DNA of 64,000 nt, taken from Gnetum montanum (Eukaryota; Streptophyta; Gnetopsida; Gnetales; Gnetaceae). A program made the position numbers and the translations under genes. Of this stretch, positions 1 through 10,944 are shown in pieces (the stretch's first letter is position 1; each line of letters begins with the position of its first letter). The notes below the pieces were generated by a model. The model was given only the letters and a program-made list of their open reading frames with translations, was not told where the DNA came from and ran no database searches. The stretch lies in NCBI GenBank assembly GCA_015680685.1, contig MNCI01014774.1, positions 73,759 through 137,758 on the forward strand, in the 5' to 3' direction.

Positions 1-1575
1 ACTGAAAAAACTAACAAAAATTTTTTTTTGCCATGAAATTGAGGCCTAGAGAAAGCTAGAAAAGCTTGGAATAAGGACTAATGAGTGAAGACAACTAGGA
101 ATACAACTGGAAAGTAGATTTGGTAGAAAATAAATTACCAAGGAGTACAAAAATGGATGTTTCGAGGTGGAAAATAAAGGTTTTAAAAGAAAAATGCCTA
201 AGGGATGAGAAATTTAAGCATCCCAACCAAAGAGGATGTTAGTGGGTCCTTCCTATAATAGGCTCATGCCCTGAATGCCCTTGCATGCCCTCATACCAAG
301 GAGTCCATGGGCCCCAAGGATGATTAATGATCATGGATTGTTAAAAACTGAATCACTGAAGAAACCATTAAAGAATGAAGACCTCTTAAAATGAACCCAT
401 CTATAAAACATGATAAGAAGCAATGAGGTGATAAATGAAAAGAACTGGAGGATGAGAGGGATAGTATGGAATGGAGTTTTGCATCATGATCACATGAAGT
501 TCCTTGTAGATGATGTGATTAGTATGACCTGATAGTATTCCATCCTTAGTTGAAGTCAAGACCATCCACTTCTAGTGACTTTGCATTGGCACATTGAGAT
601 CGTTCTACCCTCCTAGAATACAGGAACATCACCAAACATCACTCATCATTCCAAAGAAAAAAGAATAGAGAAGTAGAAAGTGAAGAGGGCCTTAGTTAGA
701 GGGATGCCTGCGAGCATGGGTAACATATCTTTCTAGTCCCATAACTAGTGCTTATAACTCGTTATTGTATCTATGGAGTGTGCTTTAAATTGCCATAGTT
801 TTTTTATTTATTTTATTTATGGAAAACACACTATGCAAAGACATTGCTTCTTGTTTATTGGTGGACATAAAAATGGTGAGAAATCAATGTGAATACTCAT
901 GAAACTCCATATGGTAGGCAGGTACAAAAGGTGAAAAATCCCTTAAAGCCATAGCCTTGTTCATCCACTTGATTTGTTCCAAGTCTAGGAAGTATTGAGG
1001 TTACAAATTCATTGTAAGTTATTATTAAGAAGGGACCTTATATTTGCAAAATGAGGAAACACCATAAAGGTGTGTAAAATGGGTGGATGATGTGAACTGA
1101 TTGCCTAATATCATGAGAAAACCAATGTTCCATTAATCAATGTAAAAATTCTTGCATGAAATCCAATCATTCGTAGTCAACTAAACAATAATACAATTTA
1201 ATAAACCACCGTCAATCAGCAGTGGTGTTCGACAACAAAGTCCTGATGGTAATAAAGAAAAAGAAGAAACGTAAGAAAAGTCTAGTTAAGTCAAAAAATA
1301 TATAGAAAAAATTGGAAATTATTCAAGAAAATAGGAAACATATAAAAAATAGCGTAAAATAAAAATGTTGAAAAATTGAGGAGCCACTCATATAATTATT
1401 AGCATATATCGCAATCTTCCTCATGATTGAGTTGGAAAGGAGAGATCTAAAAGATTGTGCATGCATGATCATCAGTTGAGACATTCTTTCCACTAGTTGT
1501 TTTTTATTCAAGGAAAGGATTAAATTGTTGGTTGTGAACCAAAAATCTCTTACTTGGGCTATCAAGATGGTATAT
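1..1575 (-). mobile_element. Element A: post-integrase 3' region
   Basis: This is the non-pol 3' part of an Athila-like family II element on the minus strand; it runs off the left edge of the window. Read on the minus strand it follows the same order of short conserved stretches as 56430-57830 of element E, for example the segment ending GTGGCTCCTCAATTTTT here against GTGGTTCCTCAATTTTT near 56530, and CACTAGTTATGGGA in both. No LTR or long reading frame is seen inside it. Confidence 0.7.
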
Positions 1576-3440
1576 CTTCATGGCCATGGATGACAAAGTT
1601 TCATATATGATGCAAGGGCCCTTCCATAGCATTTGAAATTTGGTACATTGAGGTACATGCATGGGTTCTAGTAGAGCACCTTATCTCCTAGTTGAAACAT
1701 TACTTTCCATATCTTAAGGTCATGATGTTGTTTGTTATGTGTCTTGTGCACTTCATTCAATGACAAGGCCACTAATATATTCTCTTCTAACATGTTGAGA
1801 TTCATCAATCTTTCTTTTTGGGCTAGACTTAAGTCTAAGTCAAGGTCACAAGTTTTTAAAAGTGTAGGGAGCTCGACTTGGATGGAAAGCGTTAGAAGTT
1901 TTCATACACTAGCTCCTAGGGAGAATACCTAATATGAACTTTCCATGTTTAACAATAAGCCCAAAAAAGCATCATTGAGTTTACTGCTCCAATCCTTAAA
2001 ATATTTACTAACTATTCATGTTAGTATTGTAGTAATTTTCCTATTAGTGACCTCAACTTGACCATTATCTTGGGGATGGTATGGAGTTGTTAATTTATAT
2101 TCAACTTCCAAGTGTTGCATGAGCTTTCAAAAACTAGCACGTGTAAAGTGTGATCCATTATCAGAAATTAGTGCTCGTGGACCTATTGATAACATTTTTT
2201 TGTACAAACCATGCCACCGTAGAGGATGAATAATTAATGACGATGGTAGCTTTAGCCCATTTGGTACAATAGTCAATAGCCATGATGATGTAGGCATTTT
2301 CATTTGACATAGGATTGATGAACCTCATGAAACCAATCCCCTAACGATTGAAAGGCTCTAGTGGTTGGATCCACTATTGTAGCCCTTTCATGCATGCGGT
2401 CATCACTCCATCATGTTGGCACCAATCATAGGAACAAAAGAAGTGATGGACATCCAAGAATGTGGGCCAATAATATCCTACCATAAGGATCTTAATGGTC
2501 ATCCTCCTCCCAACATATGGCCCCCATAAGGGCCTTCATGTGCATCCTAGAGGACTTGAAGTTGATTTGTATTAGGGACATACCATTGAACCAGGTCATT
2601 TGCGTAACTCTGGTAGAGGTTGCCATTGATTTTCATAAAGTATTTAGCCTAATGAAGAAATTGTTGTTTCTTCTTATGGTCCCATTCCTATGGCATCTCC
2701 TGGGTGAGTAGATAAGAGGGGATGTTAGCATACTAGCTCGTTTCATTAGAATCTTGAGCATTAATAGCACCAGCAAAGAGAAGTTCATCAGGAAATTGAT
2801 TGAATAGTAGGCCCTTATCCCAACCACCACATGACACAGGGCCTTACTATTGGCTTGTTTATCTGGAATTGTATGGCACTATGGTCAATGTGCACAAAAT
2901 TTTTTTATCTAAGCATGTAGTTCTTGAATTTCTCTAATGCATACACCACTATCATAAGCTCTTTTTCAGTGGTGGTGTAGTTGAGTTGTGCACCCACAAT
3001 ACTTCCACTTACATAGTGTATGTAATATGGATGTTTGTGATTGTCCATTTATGTAAGCATGGCCCCCAAGGCATAGTTGAATGCATCCATCATGATGTAA
3101 AATGCCTTGGACTAGTCTAGTGCTCATAGAATCGGAGTTTCTACAAGATTCTTTTTCAATTTTTGAAATGCATTTTCGCATTCCTTGGTCCAAATAAACG
3201 GTACATCTTTCTTTCTAAATTCTACCAATAACTTGATGATCTTTGAGAAGTTTTCAATGAAGCACCTATAATAACCAGTGTGGTTAAGGAATGATCTCAA
3301 ATATTTCACTATTTTGGATTGTCTAGTTATTTCTTAGATGATGCTTATTTTCTCTAGGTCCACCTTGATCCCTTTGCTTGAAATTCGATGCCCCAAGACA
3401 ATGCCCTCTTAGATCCCAAACCTAATCTCATTGTACTTTA
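1576..3440 (-). pseudogene. Element A: decayed pol, RT end - RNase H - integrase
   Basis: Decayed Ty3/gypsy polyprotein. In reading order the minus strand shows the end of reverse transcriptase and the connection (GYYRCFIENFSKIIK, PFIWTKECENAFQKL; about 3440-3125), RNase H (LNYTTTEKELMIVVYALEKF; about 3000-2850), the integrase core with a first-aspartate context AIDYCTKWAKA near 2270, then SDNGSHFTR at about 2165-2140 and HPQDNGQVEVTN at about 2095-2047, so the D/D/E residues are still legible. The C-terminal part fades out near 1580. Several frameshifts and TAG or TGA stops interrupt it. The RT palm, protease and gag are absent because homology stops near 3440, where a host gene fragment begins. 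It is closest to element E of this window. Function is lost. Confidence 0.85.
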
Positions 3441-3444
3441 AATA

Positions 3445-4146
3445 CTATTTTATTAATATAATCTCTTTTTACTTGTTAAAGCCAAGTTACAATCTTGAGT
3501 TTTCAAACATTAAAGCCTTTATTAATAAAGTTGCTACCTTTTTCATAGATTAATAAGGCATCCATGCTGGATGAGATCATAGTCTATGTTAAGCTTCTTC
3601 AATTGCAATTAAAGGTCAGTATTGTCCCAAAATTTTCTGAAGACGTATGTGCAGTATTCAATATTTTAGTAGTATTCATGTTGACATTTTCCATTCTTCT
3701 TTTGCAAGTATTGAGTGCAAGCAGGCTTGATGGAGTAGATGCCATCACATTTCTCATGGAAAATATTCAAAATAAGATACCTGCGTTATATTATTGATTT
3801 CAAAATTTTGTGATATTATGAGCAAAGAGCATTTGATAACATATGATAAAATGATTCTGAAAATTCTGGTAATACAGGGTTCTAGAAATCAAAGCATCAT
3901 CATCTGCAAGTCATGCAGTAGGGGCAGTGACCCAGGCAGCTCAAGCTTTTGAAAAAAGTAATAGTAAAATTAATGGAGTCAAACATGACTACTGCCATGC
4001 AGTATTTGCAGAATAAATATCTTTGTTTGATGCCGATTGTAGTTGCAACAACTATATCAAATACTACAAGAAAGTTTGTTCTCCCATTTGGCATAATAGA
4101 TCCGGTGCAAGGTCCCTCAAGCTCAGAAAAGAAAATCTCTATATAA
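3445..4146 (+). pseudogene. bHLH transcription factor gene fragment (UNE12/LRL-like)
   Basis: The reading NKASMLDEIIVYVKLLQLQLK (3552-3615) matches the second helix of a plant bHLH domain, where the family usually has a KASMLDEI..YVKFLQLQVK pattern. After a GTCAGT...TTTTGCAA intron (about 3616-3708) the text resumes as VLSASRLDGVDA, matching the VLSMSRLGGAGA continuation of the UNE12/LRL subfamily. A further exon after TTTGGTAATACAG-like sequence gives KLMESNMTTAMQYLQNKY followed by LCLMPIVVATTIS (about 3955-4055), matching the conserved KLMEE..G.AMQ.LQ.K.LC.MPI.LA block of that subfamily. The 3' splice site before VLSAS reads CAA where CAG is expected, and the next donor reads AT in place of GT, so splicing is probably dead. 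The upstream part (basic region, first helix) is missing, replaced by element A. This is the only host-gene sequence I recognise here. Confidence 0.75.
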
Positions 4147-4383
4147 AAGGCCACTCTTATTAGCATTTTCATGTATCAATCCCCTTGCCATTGAATCAAT
4201 GGTAATATTCTTAGATCACCAGACTCTAGAGAACAAATCGAACCACAAAAAAAAGAAAAAACAAAAAACAAAACACTTGATCACAAAAACACACACTTGT
4301 ATAAGGGTGGGTGTTTAGTTATTTTCGTGGCAATTTTGTCCATTTGAATTGTGTCAAGAAATTGGTGAATTCGAAGAGATTAC
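4147..4383. other. A-rich non-coding spacer
   Basis: No coding signal. It contains an A-rich stretch (4236-4270) of A runs broken by single G or C. It probably belongs to the flank into which element B inserted; the five bases before the LTR are ATTAC, but the partner duplication was not found. Confidence 0.5.
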
Positions 4384-4654
4384 TGAAACACCCCAAAAAA
4401 TTTGAAGGCGTGCGTGCTTCACCGAGCCTTGCAGTTCACACAGTGCTATGACAGTTATTCGGGAGGAGAATGCTCTAACTTTAGGCCAGCCAGTTTGGCA
4501 AATTTTCTACTTTAGGTGTTAAATAGGCTCTACGGATCATCCTACCTATCCATCTAAGTAGTTTACCCAGCCTATGTCTTGCTCAGCAGCAATGCATGGA
4601 GTTGACAGTAGTGCCCAGGGTGCACGAAATAGTTTGGCAAGTTTTCTAAGTCAC

Positions 4655-5136
4655 AAAGTTTGCTATGCTATGCTACGCCTCTCTATGTAGCGTAGCAAGC
4701 TTCAGAAAATGATTGCAGAACAAAGTGCCATGCTACGCTACGCTACGCAGTGTAGCGTAGCATGGTAAGACTATACATCTAGCTCCTTCGCCCAACTTTA
4801 AGTCATTCAACAATGTCCCTTTCCGTTAGGAAGCAGCGAACCATGTCTGCTGCTACGCTACGCTGAGCTACATGGCGCAGCGAGGCGTAGCAATCCTACA
4901 GAAGAGACAGAAGGTAGCTCAAAGGGCAGGATCAGCAAGTTTGCAAGTCTCGTGATGCAGGAAGTAAAGTTTGCAAATTGGCAAAGATTTTGGGACTAAG
5001 CCTAGTTGCTACACTATGCTACGCTACATAGCGTAGCACAGCATAGCAAGCATGCGGCCCACATATAGCGGAACACACGACAAGGTGCTACGCTACACCA
5101 AACATGCTATGCTACGAAGCATAGTGAAGCATGCGG
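4655..5136. repeat. Array of GCTACGCTA palindromes in the B LTR
   Basis: Five hairpin-capable inverted repeats built from TGCTACGCTA and TAGCGTAGCA arms lie at about 4659-4696, 4725-4763, 4851-4893, 5008-5049 and 5083-5136, all upstream of the TATA box. Some arms have ATG in place of ACG, as expected from CpG decay. The same motif occurs in the C, D and H LTRs and in introns of the antisense gene. Confidence 0.85.
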
Positions 5137-5346
5137 TGGATGTGTGAAATCAATGCACTTCACCTAATTGAATCGTTGGCACATGTCTCTAGACATTGAC
5201 AGTGCAATTACCGCATAGCAGGCTCACAGTTACGGCATGGCAGACTCATAGTCACAACGGTCATGTTGGCACGTACAACATGGACAAGTCAACGTGGGCC
5301 CAAGGCACGTGGCATCCAAACTGCCTCTTTCATGCACCCTTGGTCT

Positions 5347-5354
5347 TATAAATA
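5347..5354 (+). promoter_or_regulatory. TATA box of the B LTR
   Basis: TATAAATA in the context TTATAAATACTCC, about 210 bp after the last palindrome. The other family I LTRs have TATAAATA at the same relative place. Confidence 0.7.
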
Positions 5355-5994
5355 CTCCAAAGAGCAACATTCAAAGGGCTTGGAATTTTTTGGACTTTTT
5401 GGTTTTTGACTCTCTCCGACTCTCTCTCTCTCGGATTCCTAGCACATTGTAACATTGAGCATTATAAGCTTTTTTTTTGACACAACAAACAGTTAGCATT
5501 CTCAGCTAGCATTTTGCTCTATCCCCCTTCTACCACCTTGGTAGAATTTTCATATTTTCATCTTCTGAGTCCGCGCCCAAGCGTACGGTCATCTTTGTTC
5601 CACATGTCTTGGTTACTTTTGGGATCTCTGCACTTCGCAACACTGTGCAACCAATTGTATCCATCCTGACAAAGCAAACTTGTAACTCTGGAGTAGTGCA
5701 TTTTTCTAACTACATTTTACTTTGTTTCCTACTTATTACTACGTTTTACTCTATTTTATGTCTTCTTTGCATTTAAGCATTACATTGCACTGTCACTTCT
5801 GTTTTCAAACTACACTTTGCAAAATGCTATATAGATGTCGACTAAGTCTCTATCTGATCGACTAGACCGTTCAGGGTGCCTTGTATCTGCTCACACCCAA
5901 CACGGCCCTCTTGCGGATATGGGGTTGAAACTGTCGCACCCGTCGACCCCTTGGTGTTTTCTAGCCACTGGCATTTTTGGTCGCTACAATTTTC

Positions 5995-6010
5995 TGGTGC
6001 TAGAAGGAGG
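5995..6010 (+). other. Element B: primer binding site
   Basis: TGGTGCTAGAAGGAGG begins six bases after the LTR end, and the same sixteen bases follow the C LTR. It would pair with a tRNA ending CCUCCUUCUAGCACCA; I cannot name that tRNA. It is not the common initiator-Met or Asp type site. Confidence 0.6.
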
Positions 6011-6024
6011 ACCTGTTGGTGCCT

Positions 6025-6650
6025 TTTCTATGTGTCATGGTAGTTCTCTAAGCCCTCTACACCCTAATATGCATTAGCACAAACATGATACCATTTTGCG
6101 GTTGTTTACGCTTTGTGCGGTGCAGATCAGTCGCCTCGACGGTTCCTCGGGAGCCCTACATAACACAAGGCCTTTGATCGCCAGTTAACTAGCCTGTCTT
6201 ACGGTAGTCTTGCATGTGCTATGTATCTCATCGTGCATTAACACATCATGTGGTACAAACTGGTCACTTCGACGGTTCCTTGGGGACCCTACGAGAGGCA
6301 AAGCCTTGTTCGTTAATTAACTTGCCCATCTTACAGTAGTCTTGCATGTGCTCTGTACCCTATTGTGGACTAGCGTAAACGCGACACCCTCTTGCAGTTG
6401 TTTACGCTTTGTGTGGTACAGATCAATTGCTTCAACGGTTCCTCTGAAGCCCTGCAAGACATAAAGCCTTCTTGATCGCTAGTTGATTTTCCCACCTTAT
6501 GGTAGTTTTGTATGTGCTCTATACCCTATCATGCACTGGCATAGACGCAACACCCCCTTGTGGTTGTTTACGCTCTGTGTGGTACAAATCGGTCACTTGG
6601 ACAGTTCCCTGGGAGCCCGGTAAGACATAAAGCCTTTTTGATTTCTGTTT
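6025..6650 (+). repeat. Element B leader: about four tandem repeats of 140-165 bp
   Basis: Between the primer site and gag, a unit recurs containing GTGGTACAGATC-like sequence, GACGGTTCCTCGGGAGCCCT, and TCTTGCATGTGCTCTGTACC. Matching blocks start near 6106, 6249, 6401 and 6566. Element C has only one copy of the unit (about 35475-35620), so the array is variable between copies. Confidence 0.75.
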
Positions 6651-6698
6651 CATTGCTTTCCAATTCATTCTTCTTGTTGTAAAACTACTTAGCTTACA

Positions 6699-9600
6699 AT
6701 GGCTTTTTCAACTACTATTGCTAATGCCTTCAACGTGGAAGTTTCCTTCAACGTTGAAGTTCCCATCATAGTTCAAGGCACTACTGGTGTCAAACAATTA
6801 CTGAACCCAACATTGGAAACACGTTGATCCCTCAGAATCCAAAATCGAGGACCTGAGGGATTAACCTAGCAACATGAGTGTTACAGTTTCCTCTATGTAA
6901 AGGTGCAGGCAAAACTGCCCTTGGACATACACAAACTCGAGGACAAACTTAGCTTCGAGTTCGCTTACTGCAATGGGAAGAAATTTGTTCTTACTCCTAA
7001 CGTTGCCTTACTTTTGACATAGACAAAGCAAGGGCTTCTAGACCAACTAATCCAGTTGATCAGGCTTAGGGAGCAAAAAGACACAGCGTCCAACCAAGAT
7101 GATGCCTTTTAAGATAGATAGGAGGAACTCAATTTCCAATCAGACGAGGGAGGTCTAACCAACCCTATTCCTATCCCTCCTACCCAGTCCTTCTAGGCTA
7201 ATTTGTTGTCTATTATTGCTCCCTTTGTGATTACGCCTATGCAACTGCTATGGGTAGTCATGCCAATCCCATGGCATTTCAACGCCCTCTCTCACCTGTT
7301 TCGCTTGTCTCCTTTGCAGATACTATTCCTTTACAAACTATTCAGCAGTCCATTCCTGTAGCACATCATACACCAATCACGGCTACCCTGCCACATGTTC
7401 ATATCGTGCCTACTTCACAACCATACATGACTTCTGTTTCCATTCCTACATTCACGTCTGTTTCATCCACTATGGTGGGCCCTGGCCCATCCACATGGTG
7501 GGCCCCATTTGCTTCTTTGCCTATTTCGCAACCATCGTAGATGTCTTACTACATTTGCTCTCAAGCCTGCCAAGCCTCATAGATGGTACAACCCAACATG
7601 GGGCTATGATCTACGTTGCCATTGTTTCCTTAACAACATCACCTGCTGAGTGGTGGATAACACAAGTAGCACCGCTTGCGGGGGTCGTCCCAACGGTACT
7701 GCCAATGGGTCACATCACCACCCCCACCATACCACAAGTGGGAGCTACCTTCGTAGCTCCCCAATCATCTACAATGGTTCCAGGTCTAGACCAAGCATTC
7801 CAACTCATCTAGACCCTCACTAAGGAAATCAAACACCTCAAGGCTGTCAGGTCTAACATGGTACAAGTCATGGACTTCTATCAGGATGACCCCATTAGCC
7901 CTATGATACTTGCTTTGACACTACCCCCAGGGATGTCACTCCCACACTTCATGAAGTACGATGGGGAGGGAGATCCCAATGCACATCTTGTTACCTTCAG
8001 GTCTAAGTCTCTACTGTTGGAGCAATGGCCACACATGATTATTCATGTCTTCGCCATGTCTTTAGCTGGGAAAGCCTTGGATTGGTATCGCGCGCTACCA
8101 CGCTCATCCATTTCAACTTTGGAAAAGCTTGACCTAGTTCATGACATGTTTCAAGTATAACTTGAAGCTAGAAACCATGCTGGATCAGTTGATGAGTGTG
8201 AAACAAGACTCCCTAGAGCCAATCCAAAAGTTCATTCAGTGTTGGAGCACAACCCTCTATGAAATTCTCGAGCCCATCGCGGAGGCCCACTTGCTAGAAG
8301 TCTTTAAGGGCGTAGTGAACGACTTCATCAAGTTTAAGCTGTACTATCTTGCTCCTCGCTCTCTTAGTTAGGCCTTTTCTCAAACTAAGAGCATATAAGA
8401 TGCGACCAAGGAAAGCAAAGACCCAGCCTACATCGCCTACAAAAAAACCTTCGCAAAGAAGGAAAAGGGTAAAACCCCAACAACCACAGTGGCCACTGTG
8501 ACGATTGAGGCCAAACCCAAACCTAGCAACAATGGTAGCAAGAATAGCAAAAAATCAGCCATACCCATAGCTAACCCTACACCCAAACAGGGCTAGATAC
8601 TGCAACCTGCTATACCTATGCCTGAGACATTTGCACAACCCAAGCCCAACTTTGAGCGCAAAGATCGTTCAAAGTACACCCCACTACCTCTTAAGCCTTC
8701 ATAGCTTCTGAAGTAGCTGCTGGCAACGAGATACATCTAACACAAGTAGATGTCAGAAGAAACAATTGCGAGACATCAACGCTACTACGAGCTCCATAGG
8801 AACCCCTCTTTGGCCCTACCCAATGAGCCTCCAATTTCTAGGGGTTTCAGGCTGGAAAAGTTTTGTGACTACCACCAATAGTGTAGTCACAATACGGATT
8901 ACTTTCTGGCATTATAGGATGACATCCAAAGATTAATTGACTAAGGGAAGCTGGTGCTGGACGAAAGAAACCCAATGCATCCTGAAAACCAATCTATGTA
9001 TATATACACAGATCCCCTTAACACCAACAATGCCGATTACATAATCAACGCTATCGGCATTGACAGTGACCTTAGGCCACCCCAGTAGCCATCCATGGTC
9101 CATGTGCCTCAACGTAGTGCACCAGCACCACCAGCGGCTGGTCAAAGCTTGCAGCAACCATTTATCCTAAGAGTCCCACCACAGGCATCCACCTCTGCGC
9201 CACTTGTTAATGGAGCCACATGGCCCCACCCATTAACACCTCTAGCTCCATTTGTCATCAGGGGGCTAACACCCTCGACAGCTCCTATACCACATAAAAT
9301 AGCTGAGTAGTCTTCTTGTATTAAAAGATGAGAAGTTCGCTTCATGGGTGAGATGTTGAAGGGAGGTATTGCCCAAGGTACCTCCAAGCCTATGTCTTCG
9401 TCCCCTACATCTGTGCCTTTGTCACTAAAGACGAATGTTGATACGACCACATAGCTTACGTCGCTCTGCCAACAAGGGTCTGAACCTAGATCTGAAGTGG
9501 CCCCTCCTTGGGAAATTCATCTTCCAGGACGAGTAGAAGAGGAGGAGAGTGTTAAACAAGGGGGGCCAAGATCTCTTAGACGCCCTCACTCAGGTCAAAC

Positions 9601-10487
9601 AAGCTCTAAAACAAAAAAACACTACATTGAGCTTGTACGACCTAATTATGACATCTATCCCACACCGCAAGGCCCTGATTTGCATGTTGATAGTAACTTC
9701 GGTCAATGAAGACATGCCAGTAGAGGAAGAAGCGATCTACTCTATCATGCTTCCTCTTGTGCCTGCAGAGGTAGAACAGCCTCAACTAACCTTTTGCAAT
9801 GACATTATTAGGGAAGATCCCAAAGGGGGTTAGGTGACTACGACACCCCTTTTCATATCAATTCGGGTTGGCCAACACCAGACCCAAACGATACACGTTG
9901 ATGATAGGGCTTCCACGAATGTCATCCATTTTTCAATTGTGGAAAAATTGGGCTTGGTCAACTAGATCAGGCCCACAATGACGTCATGTCTGAGGTCGTT
10001 CAATGGGGCGTGAGTCGTGGTGAAGGGCACAGTTCACATAAACTTCGTAGTAGGGGACCAATTCCCCACAAGGGCACCATTCATCGTGGTCGAAGAAATT
10101 CCTAGGTTTAACCTGATCTTAGGGAGATAATGGTTGGCACAAATTAGGGCCGTTTCCTCACCCATACACTAGGAGATCCACCTACCTTACGTAGGTAGAG
10201 AGGTGGTAATCCATGGTGATGAAGTAGCAATGCAAGCGATCCATAATGTAGATGTGGAACAAGGCTAAGAGGTCATAACTTTTGAGAATGAAGCACCTAT
10301 CGCAACTTACACTGACCATCTAGCAGAGGGATCAACTCAACAAGCTTATCCTCAAAACGAAAATGCATGGGTCGAGTTTCTCTTTCAAGTGGGGGGCAAT
10401 GATGTAGACGAAAGCTTTGGCAAAACACCTCGACCTTATGCTTCGCTCAACCTGTGTTGGGTCAAGAAGCAACTACGCATAGCGTAG
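6699..10487 (+). pseudogene. Element B: gag-protease, decayed
   Basis: The start is ATG at 6699 (MAFSTTIANAFN), which aligns with ATG 35665 of element C. Gag has a Pro/Thr-rich stretch (7250-7750), then the retrotransposon gag core (7942-8160: HFMKYDGEGDPNAHL, SLAGKALDWYRALP), a lysine-rich segment near 8440-8600, and a degenerate zinc-knuckle-like CDYHQ..SHNTDY (about 8860-8905). The protease lies near 9870-10140: the active-site motif reads HVDDRASTNVI where C has HIDDGAMTNVI, so the Gly after Asp is changed to Arg, and the flap end NLILGR follows. The product would be a capsid and processing protease for virus-like particles. More than twenty stops, mostly TAG, with at least one frameshift near 8155 and another near 9600, make it non-functional. 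The last codon aligned with C is followed by TAG TAA at 10485. No RT follows. Confidence 0.9.
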
Positions 10488-10574
10488 TAACCCCACTGCT
10501 TCCTACCCAGTTGCCATCCCTTGTACGTTCACCATTTTTTTTGCTTTGCTTTGTTAACATACCATCCTTTTGGT

Positions 10575-10765
10575 ATGTTACGCTATTGCCTGAAATGGCC
10601 TAAAACTATGTTGCGTGATGGCTCGAAATGGCCTAAAACTAGCAATGCCCCGAAATGGCCTAAAACTAGCATAAGTTACCAGTTAGCCATTGTTCATGTT
10701 GTTAACACATCATTCCTTTGGCATATTACGCAATGGCCCGAAATGGCCTATAACTAGCACATGAA
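10575..10765 (+). repeat. GGCCTAAAACTAG short repeat array in element B
   Basis: Five or so copies of GAAATGGCCTAAAACTAG in direct orientation lie just after the gag-protease end. A similar array follows gag-protease in C (39590-39790), and related units flank pol in D (25800-26045 and 29675-29935, opposite strand). Confidence 0.8.
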
Positions 10766-10944
10766 AGCATGAACATTTTATACAAAATGTAGCACGTATA
10801 CAATGTACACAGTTAGCATAGAATCAATTCCTATATCATAAAATCCTCTTTGCTTTATTTAAAACTGTTGTCTTTTAAACAATGTTTGCAAAATTCATTA
10901 CACAAAAATTTAAAATTCCAAAATTCCAAAAAAATTTCATGCAG

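Larger units (their letters stand above)
4384..5988 (+). repeat. Element B: 5' LTR (family I)
   Basis: An LTR of about 1.6 kb starting TGAAACACC and ending TCGCTACA. Family membership follows from shared blocks with the LTRs of C, D and H: TTTGGCAAGTTTTCTA, the palindrome array, the TATA box, the GCACAACACTG-like stretch, and the TGATCGACTAGACCGTTCAG block near its end. It is followed within a few bases by a primer-site-like TGG. It drives element B on the plus strand. No second B LTR is present in the window. Confidence 0.85.

Noticed and set aside
2517-2711. Plus frame over element A
   Set aside because: It is a shadow of the minus-strand integrase/RNase H.
4236-4270. A-rich stretch as a poly(A) tail of a SINE or processed gene
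   Set aside because: Runs are broken by C and G, with no box A/B, target duplication or matching body found.
5835-6077. 80-codon plus frame in the B LTR end and leader
   Set aside because: It crosses the LTR border and primer site; the similarity to other LTRs is at nucleotide level with indels.
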